DNA from: Mytilisepta virgata
Taxonomy: Eukaryota > Mollusca > Bivalvia > Mytilida > Mytilidae
Reading direction: 5' to 3'
Assembly (NCBI GenBank): GCA_028015205.1
Contig: CM051521.1
Location: 96,820,513 to 96,884,512, forward strand
Length of the DNA stretch: 64,000 nucleotides
Position numbers and translations under genes: made by a program. Numbering within the stretch: the stretch's first letter is position 1; each line of letters starts with the position of its first letter. Of this stretch, positions 23,861 to 36,800 are shown piece after piece. The notes beneath the pieces are model-generated. The model made no database searches. It saw nothing but the letters and a program-made list of their open reading frames with translations, and was not told the DNA's origin.

Positions 23861-24801
23861 CAAAATCTTAATTGTAGGTGTTATGTGTGCAAAGTTATTA
23901 CATGTACTAGGGAAAGTAATACCTATTTCTCGCCTTTGCGATATTTCGTTTGGCACGCTATTAAAGTTGACTTGGGAAAAACTGGCCGATATGATCAGGT
24001 AAGGGGAGAAATTGGATTGGATGGTCCCAGCACTCTGCCCCCCCCCCCCAGAAAAAAAAGGCACGGGGGGAAAACGGCTATAGTACACAGGAGCGTAAAA
24101 CAAGGTTTTTTAAAGAAATGAAGGAAAAACAGTCAACCATGCCGGGAATCATGCATATAAAATGCGAGTTGAGAAACTTTATTTAACTCTAGTTTTAAAT
24201 AAAATATAAGCTCGGTAGAACAAAAATTACAACATGTAATATATATAATAAATGATAAAATACTTGTTTCGGTCGAGTTCATCAATAAATATGTCTAACA
24301 AATCCTGTTATGACCTTGAATGTTTTCGTTTCTACTGTACACAAGATCAATATATTATAATACGTTCGTTATTACTTCTCGTGTGCAATTATGCCTAGGT
24401 AGAATCAGGCGGAAATAATTTGTAAAGAATTATTCCTTTTCGGAGTATTAAATCCATCTTGTTTAAGGTAAGTTTATTTATTTACAACTATCATGTCTAT
24501 GGACGACTTGACCTCTTAAATCATACGTGTGTTTACAACAAATACCACATCAACGAGATAACTATAGCTGATAACCCGGCACGTGAAACCCGGATCCTAT
24601 ATGTGTGCACGTACTAACCAAACGTTTTAATTTTATGAAATTTGAACAAAAATAATTCAATATTTCAATAATATTTTTATTAAATTATCATTACATAGTA
24701 CATATCGTAGGTATTTCATAACCGGTTTTAAATAAATAAATGTATAATGATGTGCCTGTGGATATTTACCTTATTTTAACAATAAAAAATTCTTTATACA
24801 G
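23861..24801. other. Region upstream of the PH-HSPA12 gene; candidate 5' UTR exon ending at 24467
   Basis: It contains a poly-C tract at about 24040-24052. 'cttgtttaag|gtaagttt' at 24467/24468 is a strong splice donor and could end a non-coding first exon joined to the acceptor at 24801. No ORF of note lies before it. This exon is an inference; the promoter is not identifiable. Confidence 0.35.
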
Positions 24802-24814
24802 GTTGTTGTATTGA

Positions 24815-27800
24815 ATGGAAGGTACTATAAAGAAATGGACTTCTTTATTTCATGGATATCAAGACCGATGGGTTGTCCTTATAGATGGATATCTGAAGTA
24901 TTTTGAGGTAATTTATACATCTCAAAATCAAAGACAATTATTGTTCATAAAAAATCAATGATGTGTTTGCAAGTACAGTGTATATATTTATACCACGTAC
25001 ATAAATATTTTATATTTTAAACAATATTTATTTCAGACAGAACCAGGGGATCTGTCAGCTAATCCAAAGGGAAAGCTAAGATTAACAGTAAGTAATCATG
25101 CAGAGGAATATTGAATTATACATTGTTATAATTGAATGAAAAAAATGAATATGTCCAAGAAAATTTGCCTGTAAAATGTATGATATATTTATTGAGAAGG
25201 AGACGCACAATGATGTCTACATATAATTGTGAATATATTGTGAATTCACGTTAAATTCAGGTGCAAATACCGAATTAGTTTTATATAGTATACAATAAAC
25301 ATCTCCATTTTAATTTTCATTTAAAAAAAATAGAGAAAATATTTTCATCTTAAACGGACTTAAAAAAATTCACGTGAATTAAACGTATAAATTCGATGAA
25401 GGTGACTTTCACATGAAATATTCATGTTACAATCACGATTGCAAAGTTTTGGTGTGTATTTGCATGACATGCAATGTCGATCTCATCAGCGCTCTGAAAA
25501 TTATTATTACAAAGCTAGCTGTTGGCAAGTTTTAACAGTTGCACTTATTAGATATGCATGTTTTGGTATCATACTTATCAAAAACCAATGTTTCAGTATG
25601 TAGATGTTTTTCGCATATATCTTTATCGTCAATATATCCGAGTTAATGACTAATTATGTGTATTGTAGCTCTCAGATATATACAGAAAAGATGACTGTAG
25701 GTTCAAAGTAATTGCTGATGATGGACAAAAATTCTATTTTAAAGGTATAAGAACAGTCTTTTTTTACAATCATTTAAGGACACATTTTGCTATTTTAATC
25801 GGTAGTAAAAGAGAATTCTTGTAATTAATATTTGATATCGAAACAAAAAGATATTGATATAAATCAGAGATCGAGAAAAGACTAGAGGTATGGCACGCCG
25901 TTTTTATATTTATTCAAATTCCAAGATATCTTATTTATTTAACAAGATATCTGATTAAGTATTAAGATATCTTAAATTTTTATAAGATATCTTATTTAAT
26001 TTGAAAGTAAATAAGATATCTCTATAAGTTAATAAGATATCTCTATAAGTTAATAAGATATCTCTATAAGTTTATAAAATATCTCTATTAGTTTATAAGA
26101 TATCTCTAATAGTTTATTAGATATCTAAAGTAAATAAGATATCTCTATTATTAACTATATAAAATATATCTTATATAGTTAATAAGATATCTTATAAATT
26201 AATAGAGATATCTTATATATTTAATAAGATATCTTTATAACCATTTAAATAAGATAACTCTATAAGTTAATAAGATATCTCTATAAGTTTATAAGATATC
26301 TCTATTTGTTTATAAGATATCTCTATTAATTTATAAGATATCTCTATTTATTTATGAGATATCTCTATTAGTTAATAAGATATCTTATAAATTAATAGAG
26401 ACATCTTATAAACTAATAGAGATATCTTATAAACTTATAGAGATATCTTATAAACTAATAGAGATATCTTATAAACTTATAGAGATATCTTATAAAGTAT
26501 TAAGATATCTTAAATTTTATCAGATATCTTTTTTAATTTGAAAGTAAATAAGATATCTCTATAAGTTAATAAGATATCTCTATTAGTTAATAAGATATCT
26601 CTATTAGTTAATAAGATATCTTACTTTTTTATAAAGATATCTTTTAAACAATACTTTATTAGATATCTTATAAAGTTTATAAGATATTTTATAAACTAAT
26701 AGAGATATCTTATTAACTTATAGAGATATCTTATATATTTAATAAGATATCTTTATAACCAGTTAAATAAGATATCTCTATAAGTTAATAAGATATCTCT
26801 ATAAGTTTATAAGATATCTCTATTTGTTTATAAGATATCTCTATTAATTTATAAGATACCTCTATTAATTTATAAGATATCTCAATTAGTTTATAAGATA
26901 TCTTATTTAACTAAACAAGATATCTCGAAATTGAATAAATATAACAACGGCGTGCCATATAGAGGGCCTGTATCACTCATCTGCATTTAAGTTTTTACTT
27001 GATGTCAATGCATACGATACTCAAGGCCAATGTTCTCTGCCATGTCAGTCTTCTTGGAAACCCGATCAGTATCTTAGTAACAATACTTGGATAGAAATTT
27101 GCAATCATAAATATAATGATGATTCAAGAAAAAATTTCAATCCCATAGGATAAGTAGTTTTGGAGAAGAAAATCTTAGAAATTTAAACCATACAAAATAG
27201 CCCCATTTTGAAAAAGATAGTCGCATATTACACCACAAAAGTCACAAGAATTAATTTGGTCCCTATACTGGATAATGTTTATTGGCTTCAATCTAATGAA
27301 ATATTCTTCTTCAGAAGAATTTTAAATAAACTTCACACAGTATTTGAATGTTAATTAAGCCCGAAGCTGGCTGCTATCTTGGATTTTTAGACCAGCACTT
27401 GGGTAGTACCTTGTTCCGATGTTTCATGAAAATTTTCAGTTACATGGTACCTACCAAAGTAACAACACTCATTTACAACGTTGATAGAAACATATCTGCC
27501 AGGTTTGGTTTCAACCGGGTCAGTCTAACTTGAGGTTTTTCAGTTTAAGTTTCAACCAAACAGAAACCACTGGCAGCAATGTTTCTTGGCCAATTTGCAA
27601 ACATTAAACAATACATGTAATTGGAAATTTCATATCAAACATCTTTCCCAACTGAGAAACATTAACAATATATAACAGGACATCGTAATTGTCTTATTCT
27701 TCCTCTTCTAATCAAATTTTTTGTCCGGAACATAACTTTTTTGTTTCTTGAGCTAGCCTCATGATATTTGGAAGGTATATGCATCAGGTCATGGCGGAGT

Positions 27801-30800
27801 GCAGAGTACCACATTTGGGTCCCTGGGGGTCAGTCCCCACCCCCTAGCCTGTAAAATGTAGGCTAAAATAACAAAATACTTAATATTTTGAAAACCATTG
27901 TGATCCCCACCCTATAACCATATATATTATTACTCCTTATGATAAGACAAATCATTTGGTACCATAGGGGGGTCTGAGGGGGGTCATGCCCCACCCCCTC
28001 AAACGATAAAATACTAAATATTCTGAAAACCATTGAGATCCCCACCCTATAACCATATATATTATTACTCCTTATGATAAGACGAATCATTTGGTACCAT
28101 AGGGGGGTCTGAGGGGGGTCATGCCCTACCCCCTCAAATGATAAAATACTAAATATTCTGAAAACCATTGAGATCCCCACCCTATAACCATATATATTAT
28201 TACTCTTTATGATACGACGAATCATTTGGTACCATAGGGGGTCTGAGGGGGGGTCATGCCCCACCCCCTCAAATGACAAAATACTTATTATTCTGAAAAC
28301 CATTGAGATCCCCACCCTATAACCATATATATTATTACTCCTTATGATAAGACGAATCATTTGGTACCATAGGGGGTCTGAGGGGGGGTCATGCCCCACC
28401 CCCTTAAATGATAAAATACTTAATATTTTGAAAACCATTGTGATCCCCACCCTATAACCATATATATTATTACTCCTTATGATAAGACAAATCATTTGGT
28501 ACCATAGGGGGGTCTGAGGGGGGTCATGCCCCACCCCCTCAAATGATAAAATACTAAATATTCTGAAAACCATTGAGATCCCAACCCAATAGTGTTCTTC
28601 TTCCTCTTCTAATCAAATTTTTTGTCCGGAACATAACTTTTTTGTTTCTTGAGCTAGCCTCATGATATTTGGAAGGTATATGCATCAGGTCATGGCGGAG
28701 TGCAGAGTACCACATTTGGGTCCCTGGGGGTCAGTCCCCACCCCCTAGCCTGTAAAATGTAGGCTAAAATAACAAAATACTTAATATTTTGAAAACCATT
28801 GTGATCCCCACCCTATAACCATATATATTATTACTCCTTATGATAAGACAAATCATTTGGTACCATAGGGGGGTCTGAGGGGGGTCATGCCCCACCCCCT
28901 CAAACGATAAAATACTAAATATTCTGAAAACCATTGAGATCCCCACCCTATAACCATATATATTATTACTCCTTATGATAAGACGAATCATTTGGTACCA
29001 TAGGGGGGTCTGAGGGGGGTCATGCCCTACCCCCTCAAATGATAAAATACTAAATATTCTGAAAACCATTGAGATTCCCACCCTATAACCATATATATTA
29101 TTACTCCTTATGATAAGACGAATCATTTGGTACCATAGGGGGGTCTGAGGGGGGTCATGCCCCACCCCTTCAAATGATAAAATACTAAATATTCTGAAAA
29201 CCATTGAGATCCCCAACCAATAACCATATATATTATTACTCTTTATGATACGACGAATCATTTGGTACCATAGGGGGTCTGAGGGGGGGTCATGCCCCAC
29301 CCCCTCAAATGACAAAATACTTATTATTCTGAAAACCATTGAGATCCCCACCCTATAACCATATATATTATTACTCCTTATGATAAGACGAATCATTTGG
29401 TACCATAGGGGGTCTGAGGGGGGGTCATGCCCCACCCCCTTAAATGATAAAATACTTAATATTTTGAAAACCATTGTGATCCCCACCCTATAACCATATA
29501 TATTATTACTCCTTATGATAAGACAAATCATTTGGTACCATAGGGGGGTCTGAGGGGGGTCATGCCCCACCCCCTCAAATGATAAAATACTAAATATTCT
29601 GAAAACCATTGAGATCCCAACCCAATAGTGTTCTTCTTCCTCTTCTAATCAAATTTTTTGTCCGGAACATAACTTTTTTGTTTCTTGAGCTAGCCTCATG
29701 ATATTTGGAAGGTATATGCATCAGGTCAAGGCGGAGTGCAGAGTACCACATTTGGGTCCCTGGGGGTCAGTCCCCACCCCCTAGCCTACATTATCTTGGA
29801 AAGGGTTGAAATCCCCACCCTTAAACCATATATTTTATTATTCATGATAACAAGACAAGTTGAATGCAGTATACATCTGAGCCCCGGGGGTCATCCCCTA
29901 CCCCTCAAGACCAGAAACCTTAATTTATCTTAAAAATGGTTGAAATCCCCACCCCTAAACCATATATTGTACTACTCATGGTTACAAGACGAGTTGAATG
30001 CAATATGCATCTTAGCCCTGGGGGTCATCCCCACCCCCTCAAAATCAGAAACCTTATTTTATCGTAAAAATGGATGGAATCCCCACCCCTAAACCATATA
30101 TTGTACTACTCATGGTTACAAGACCAGTTGTATGCAATATACATCTTAGCCTTGGGGGTCATCCCCACCCCCACAAAATCAGAAACCTTATTTTATCTTA
30201 AAAATGGTTGGAATCCCCACCCCTAAACCATATATTGTACTACTCATGGTTACAAGACCAGTTGTATGCAATATACATCTTAGCCTTGGGGGTCATCCCC
30301 ACCCCCACAAAATCAGAAACCTTATTTTATCTTAAAAATGGTTGGAATCCCCACCCCTAAACCATATATTGTACTACTCATGGTTACAAGACGAGTTGAA
30401 TGCAATATACATTTAAGCCCCAGGGGTCATCCCCACCCCTCATGACCAGAAACCTTTATCTTAAAAATGGTTGAGATCCCCTCCACAAAAGTATATATTT
30501 CCTTATTCACAATGAAAAGACAAGTTGAATGCAATATGTCTTGGCCCCAGGGGGTCATCCCACCCCCTCAAGACCAGAAACCTTAATTTATCTTAAAAAT
30601 GGTTCAGATCCCTTCCCCAAAACTATATATTACCTTATTCATTCCTTGTTGAAGCACATATCTGTAGGTAACTACATGTATTATGTACCATAGCTCTTAA
30701 TTTGCCACCTTGATGATCCCTAAAAAATGTTAAAAAAAACTATGGGTATGGAAGGGGAGACATCAGTTTAGTTTTGACGACAGTACCTCTAGTTGAAGAA

Positions 30801-33800
30801 TGTTATTCATTTGGTTAATTCTGTTCACTTCCTCTACTGGGAAAATTTTACGGCAAATGATGTCAATTTGACCTTTGGCAAGGTTAGATAGAAAGAAATT
30901 AGGGCCGAAAAATACAGTACATTGTACCACAATCGTATTTTAACTAAAAGAACTGAAAACATAAATTTTTTACAGCCGAGAGTGAAGAGCAAGCAGATCA
31001 GTGGATTGCTGCCATTGAACAAGTGAAGTCTACTGTAGACCATGACATCCTCAACGTAATATATAACTTTCATTATTAAAGTCATTATTAATTGTGATAA
31101 AAAGACAATAATGCACGTTATGCCGTACCATCCTTAAGGCCTTAGGCCTGATGGTAAGTGTAGCGGGTGATACGGCATGCGATACGTATTTTGCCATAAA
31201 TTGCACTAGATACCATTTATTACGGTGATGAAACGTAATTTCATTCCGAAATACACGATCAAAGTAATTCTGAATAAATTTATTTCATTAGCCATTTAGC
31301 GTTTGTAGTGGTAGCAAATAGAGGGCTGTATGAGCCTGAAGTACCTTTAATAAAAATTCCTCATTGTAGAGTATAACAAATGTACGACAAATTATGTTAT
31401 AACATAGCTTTTTTTCACACACAAAAATCATATTCCCCTAGGCAAATATGATATTTCTTGTTTGAATAAATGTTCATATTCCCCCTCAACAATGCAATAA
31501 ATGTATATTGTTGCATGCATGAATTAGAGAGACGAATGCACGTGTTTTAATTTTGTGGTAGAATTGATTGAATATCCGGAGCTATAAAGTTTTGTAGGTG
31601 GTTCTTATTACATTAACAAAGAATATTTTATAAAAATCATAGCAATTTACCTGTTAAAGGGAAAGAATTATAAAAATGTGAATCAATTATAGCCAATAAC
31701 TAAATAATAAAGATAAAGATCAACATTTTTATGCCGATAACCTTATACACTCGGAATTTAGTACAGTTAATTGTTCATTTTTGGTAGTACGACAGATTAT
31801 TGGGATTTCTATGGGTACAAACTGTGCTGCTGTTAATCCCACTGTATTTATATTGTTAGAGACGGTCCTATATGAAAAACTCCTTAAAGACGGAATAAAC
31901 GACCATGATAAATTGATTAATATTTTCAACAACAGCTGCAGATATCTCGATTACAATGTATATACTTACGGTTGATAACCCCGAATTTCTAAAATATGCA
32001 AAAGACATTTATCCAAAAATAGCTGCAGTTGAACAAAGCTAATATGAATAATAAACGCTGTTTCTTTTTTTTATCTTATCAAAAATATATAAAATGGCAA
32101 TTTATAAGGATATATAATACAAATTTATATGATTAAATGGATGATTTAATTTTTCAATTACTAATTTGTCAGTTTCTTGATGGAGAGGTGCCAGAGGTGC
32201 CATCGTATGGTATGCATATTTCAGTTTCTGAGTTTTTTCAGGTTTAATAGAAGATTTAAACGAGCGAAACATTAACATTACTTTCATAAGCTACTTTGTG
32301 CTTTCAAAAAGTTTTACAACAGCTATCATCATATTCAAGCCATATGAATGTGTTTTTAGCTCACCTGGCCATAGGCCATGTGAGCTATTGCCATCACTTG
32401 GCGTCCGTCGTCGTCGTCGTCTGTAAACTTTTTCAAATGTTAATTCGTCCTAAACTACTGGACCGACTTCAACCTAACTTTGCAGAATTGTTCTTTAGGG
32501 CATCTGGAAAATTTCTATCGTTTAAAATTTTTGAAATGTCGAAAAACATGGCTGTCGTTACTATAAATAGAACATAGGGGTAAATTGCTGTTTTTTGCTA
32601 ATAACTCAAAAACCGTTACAGATATCGAAAATCTGACATGGGGTAAAATTGATCAGCATGACAAGATCTACCTACCCTGAAATTTTGAAGGAAATTCCAA
32701 AACCCATTTAGGAGTTATTGCCCTTTTTTCACATTTTTGGCCTTTTTTATGTTATTATTTCAAAAATCTTCTTCTCTGAAACTACTATTCAAAATCATAT
32801 GAAACTTGGTAAGATTGTTGCTTAGGGTACCCTGCATAGAACTGATGTGGGGATTTTTGATTCGTCGAAAAACATGGCCGCTGTTACTAAAAATAGAACA
32901 TAGGGGTAAATTGCTGTTTTTTGCTAATAACTCAAAAACCGTTACAGATATCGAAAATCTGACATGGGGTAAATTTGATCAGCATGACAAGATCTACCTA
33001 CCCTGAAATTTTGAAGGAAATTCCAAAACCCATTTAGGAGTTATTGTCCTTTTTTCGTCAAATTTTCATAATTTAACATTTTTCGTCATTTATCTCCAAA
33101 ACTATTTGAGATAGAAGTGAAATGTAAATTTGAAAAATGTTTGCCATGTTGAGATCTACATACCCTGAAATTTTAAAGGAAATCCCAAAACCGATTTAGG
33201 AGTTATTGCCCTTTTTTGTCAAATTTTTAAAATTTTAACATTTTTGCATTTATCTCCAAAACTATTTGAGATAGAAGTGAAATGTAAATTGAAAAATGTT
33301 TGCCATGTTGAGATCTACCTACCCTGAAATTTTGAAGGGAATCCCAAATTCTATTTAGGAGTTATTGGTTTGTGTAATTTGAGGTCGGGTTCTGTTACGT
33401 TTATTTAAGGTTCACCCTTATTCCTGGTCAATTTTGTCAACTTCCTGCCAGGACTACCACCATCAGGGAACATATTTTAACATTAAACCTTATGAAAAAT
33501 AAATCTTCAACAAATTTTCCCTGAACAATTGAACCAATTGCAACAAACTTGGTCAAATAGTTGATTAATTGTCCAATGAAAACCAGACTCCAGGTGAGCG
33601 ATACAGGCTCTGGTGAGCCTCTTGTTCTATCTGAGTTTCTATTATAATATCATGAATAAATGCAAACCTTTTGCCAGTAACCCACAGAAACTCGGAGTTA
33701 CCTTAAGATCTTTTACCATAACGCCTTCAAATATGAAATTTTATATAATTCTTTAAAAATTGCTCTTTCTCCCAATAACGTAAAGGCTTTAAATTTACAC

Positions 33801-36800
33801 TGGCCTCTCAAGAATACTGTCATTTTTTATTGGACTTTTTCGTTTAAAAGGGCGACAGCTAATAACCTGACTAGAAAGCTACTAGAGACTTAGCTTGTTT
33901 TACCTTTCTAGCTAGCGGTCACCTTAAGCTTGTTGGTAATCATAATGTTTTTATCTTTGGAGTGTGTTTTAGATAGTGTCAGGATGGAAAAATTGGAGGT
34001 TTACGTAACAATAAAACCGGCCAGACTACTGTGACTGGTATTTCTACTGTTTGTTCTCTCTCATGTTATTTTTGTCTAAAGTTTTTCGATTGTATGACAT
34101 TAATTGATTGGTATGTCATTGTCGTCAGTTTTATTGTTTATCCATAGGCATGGTATTTATGTAGACTGAATATTATAAACTGTGACATATGGTGATACGT
34201 CTTCTGCGGTATGGCTTACCTAGCATTTGGAAAACCTAACACCAGTAATATAGAGGTTTTTTTATCAATTAGGACCCGGAAGATGAGGAAATGGAAGAGG
34301 CTGACGAAGAAGATGGTGTTAATGATAAAAATGACGAAATTGATAGTGAAGACGTTACTAAAGGTAATTATGAGAAACCCGTAATAGGGATTCCTATGGA
34401 TACAAATTGCACCTCTCTCATTGCTGATGTAATTCCATATTGATACCAATAGTCTTTCATGATTTTTTTAAATGTGTCTGTACCAAGTCAGACAATGTTG
34501 ACTTTCGGTTGTGGTTCGTTCGTTCTTCATAATCTTTCTTAGAGAATGTGATTATGTATATTGATCTTCAGTGAGATCAATTATTATATAAAATATGGAA
34601 TATACGAGTTTTTTTCAGTCCGGGCATTACGTAACTTTAGTTTTTATCATTGTAGAAGTGAACGTACATAGAAACATTTCATTAAAAGATGTTGTTAGAT
34701 CAGTGATGTCAGCAGAACAAATAACTGCTCAATTCCGTAGACTAATGATTGATAGAAAGAGGTATATGATTAAGAATAAGTCTAATTTACTCAAATTCAG
34801 CCCCTAAAGATAGTTCAAATGCTATATTTATCCTCAGTTTTGAGCCCTTAATATTTGATAAATATGTTTGTTTGTCAATTGCTTACTCAAGATACTTACA
34901 ATTTTATAAATGAAGTCCTGAAAAAAAAATTCTGTAATATGATATTGCATATAAAAATAATCAAAACAATGGCAAAATGAATTTTTGAATGTCATTTCCA
35001 GGAAAAATTTCAAAGTAGTGGCAGCCATTGACTTTGGATCAAGTTACACAGGCTGTGCATTTTCTTTCAAGTCAGAATATAAAAAGGAACCACTAAATTT
35101 ACACACCGTTGCTCTTGGCGAAGGAAACAGTCGGAGCAATAAGGAACCAACGGTCCTTTTACTCAATCCAGAGGGACAGTTTGATTCATTTGGGTCTAAA
35201 GCCGAAGAAAAATTTACAGAACTTCAGGAAAGTGACCCAGAAGGTGTAAAAAATTGGTATCTTTTCAGGAAATTTAAAATGCAGTTGTACAATAATCAGG
35301 TATGTATTGATACCTCAATTAGCAGATCTGGTGTTCTACAATCTTTTTATGTTGATACTGAATAAAAACTTGATTTCTTTTCTTGAAATATGGAAATGTA
35401 AATAATGTTGAGTTATAATAATTTATAAATACGATTTATTACGGTATTGGAATAAAGATTGTGTTGGTATATTGCAAAACATATGCATAATCAAAACTAA
35501 ATTGTCTTCTCACCTGACTATATTGTAAGAGTTAATGTCATTTCTTTACAACTGATATGCATTCCATCAAAGATGCATATTATAGTAACCATTTTTAAAT
35601 TTTGTAGAATCTGTCAAAGCTTTTGATGTTAAACGATATAGGAGACAAACCCTTCAGATCAGTAGATGTGTTCGCATTATGTATTGAGTATATCCACGAA
35701 GTTGCATTAAAAGCTATACAAGATGAAAACCATAAAATATCAGATTATGATGTGCGTTGGGTTTTAACTTGTCCTGCCATCTGGAATGAATCAGCAAGAC
35801 AGTTTATGATTGAAGCTGCAGAAAAGGTTCATTTATATTAATTTTTTTTATTTGTATCACTTTCAAACTAATTAAGATTCTACTGCATCAAAAACCAGCT
35901 AGAATTTAGAAATATATAAAATAATATAGTATTAATGAATGGGTGTTTTTATAATGGCCCTGTAATGTGTCCAAGGTCTGTAATAATGACCCGAGGAAAG
36001 TTGTAATGGCCCAAGGCAACGCCGAGGGTCATTATTACAGACCAAGGACACATTACAGGGGCATTATAAAAACACCCATTTCTTAATACTTTTATTAACC
36101 AACCGATGAAATGCAAATTTAGTGTAACAATGTTGTAGAGGTATTTATATGCCTATTACAAACTTTTATCAGTTGTAACTTGTTATAAAATGTTTGTTCC
36201 GTAAGAGTTATTCTGCATCCCATTTGTTCGTTGCTACCAGTTTATGTAATAAAGGGTATGGGATAGAAGAGAAATAGAATTAAATTTTAAACTACATGTA
36301 GGTCTGGTGAAGTATTGAATAGAGAATTAAGTAAAAATGTTGCAGAGCTTCATTGTACCATATGATTTTAACAATAGAAACTGTAACAAATGGGATAAGT
36401 TCATTGAAAAATAGGATAACTGAAAATAGTCAGTCTCAAAATTTCTCTTCCAAGGGTAAATGTTAATTTATGTTGGGTATTACCCCCCCCCCCCCCCCCA
36501 TTGTATAGATACACGTTGATTGCTATTTCGCAATGCAAACACTCTGCTGGATTGTCAACAGACGTTGCATTTCTTACCTGTCGTCTGCTAATTTCTATCA
36601 GTTTCCGGTGTAAAAAAAGGTTCAAATACAGTCTTTTTAACAAATTCCAGCTGAATAGAAATTCTTTATAGTCAATAGCATAAAACAGAATTCTACGATC
36701 AGCACAGTGAACAACAAAATAATGCCCTGTTTTGTCGTAATGGCCCTGTTAGGAAATTTGTAATACACATGCATTTTAGCTATAATTATACCTAGTTGGT

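Noticed and set aside
27863..29609. Two long minus-strand ORFs (236 and 281 codons)
   Set aside because: They consist only of the 135-bp satellite unit, whose length is a multiple of three. No start context, splice sites or domain.
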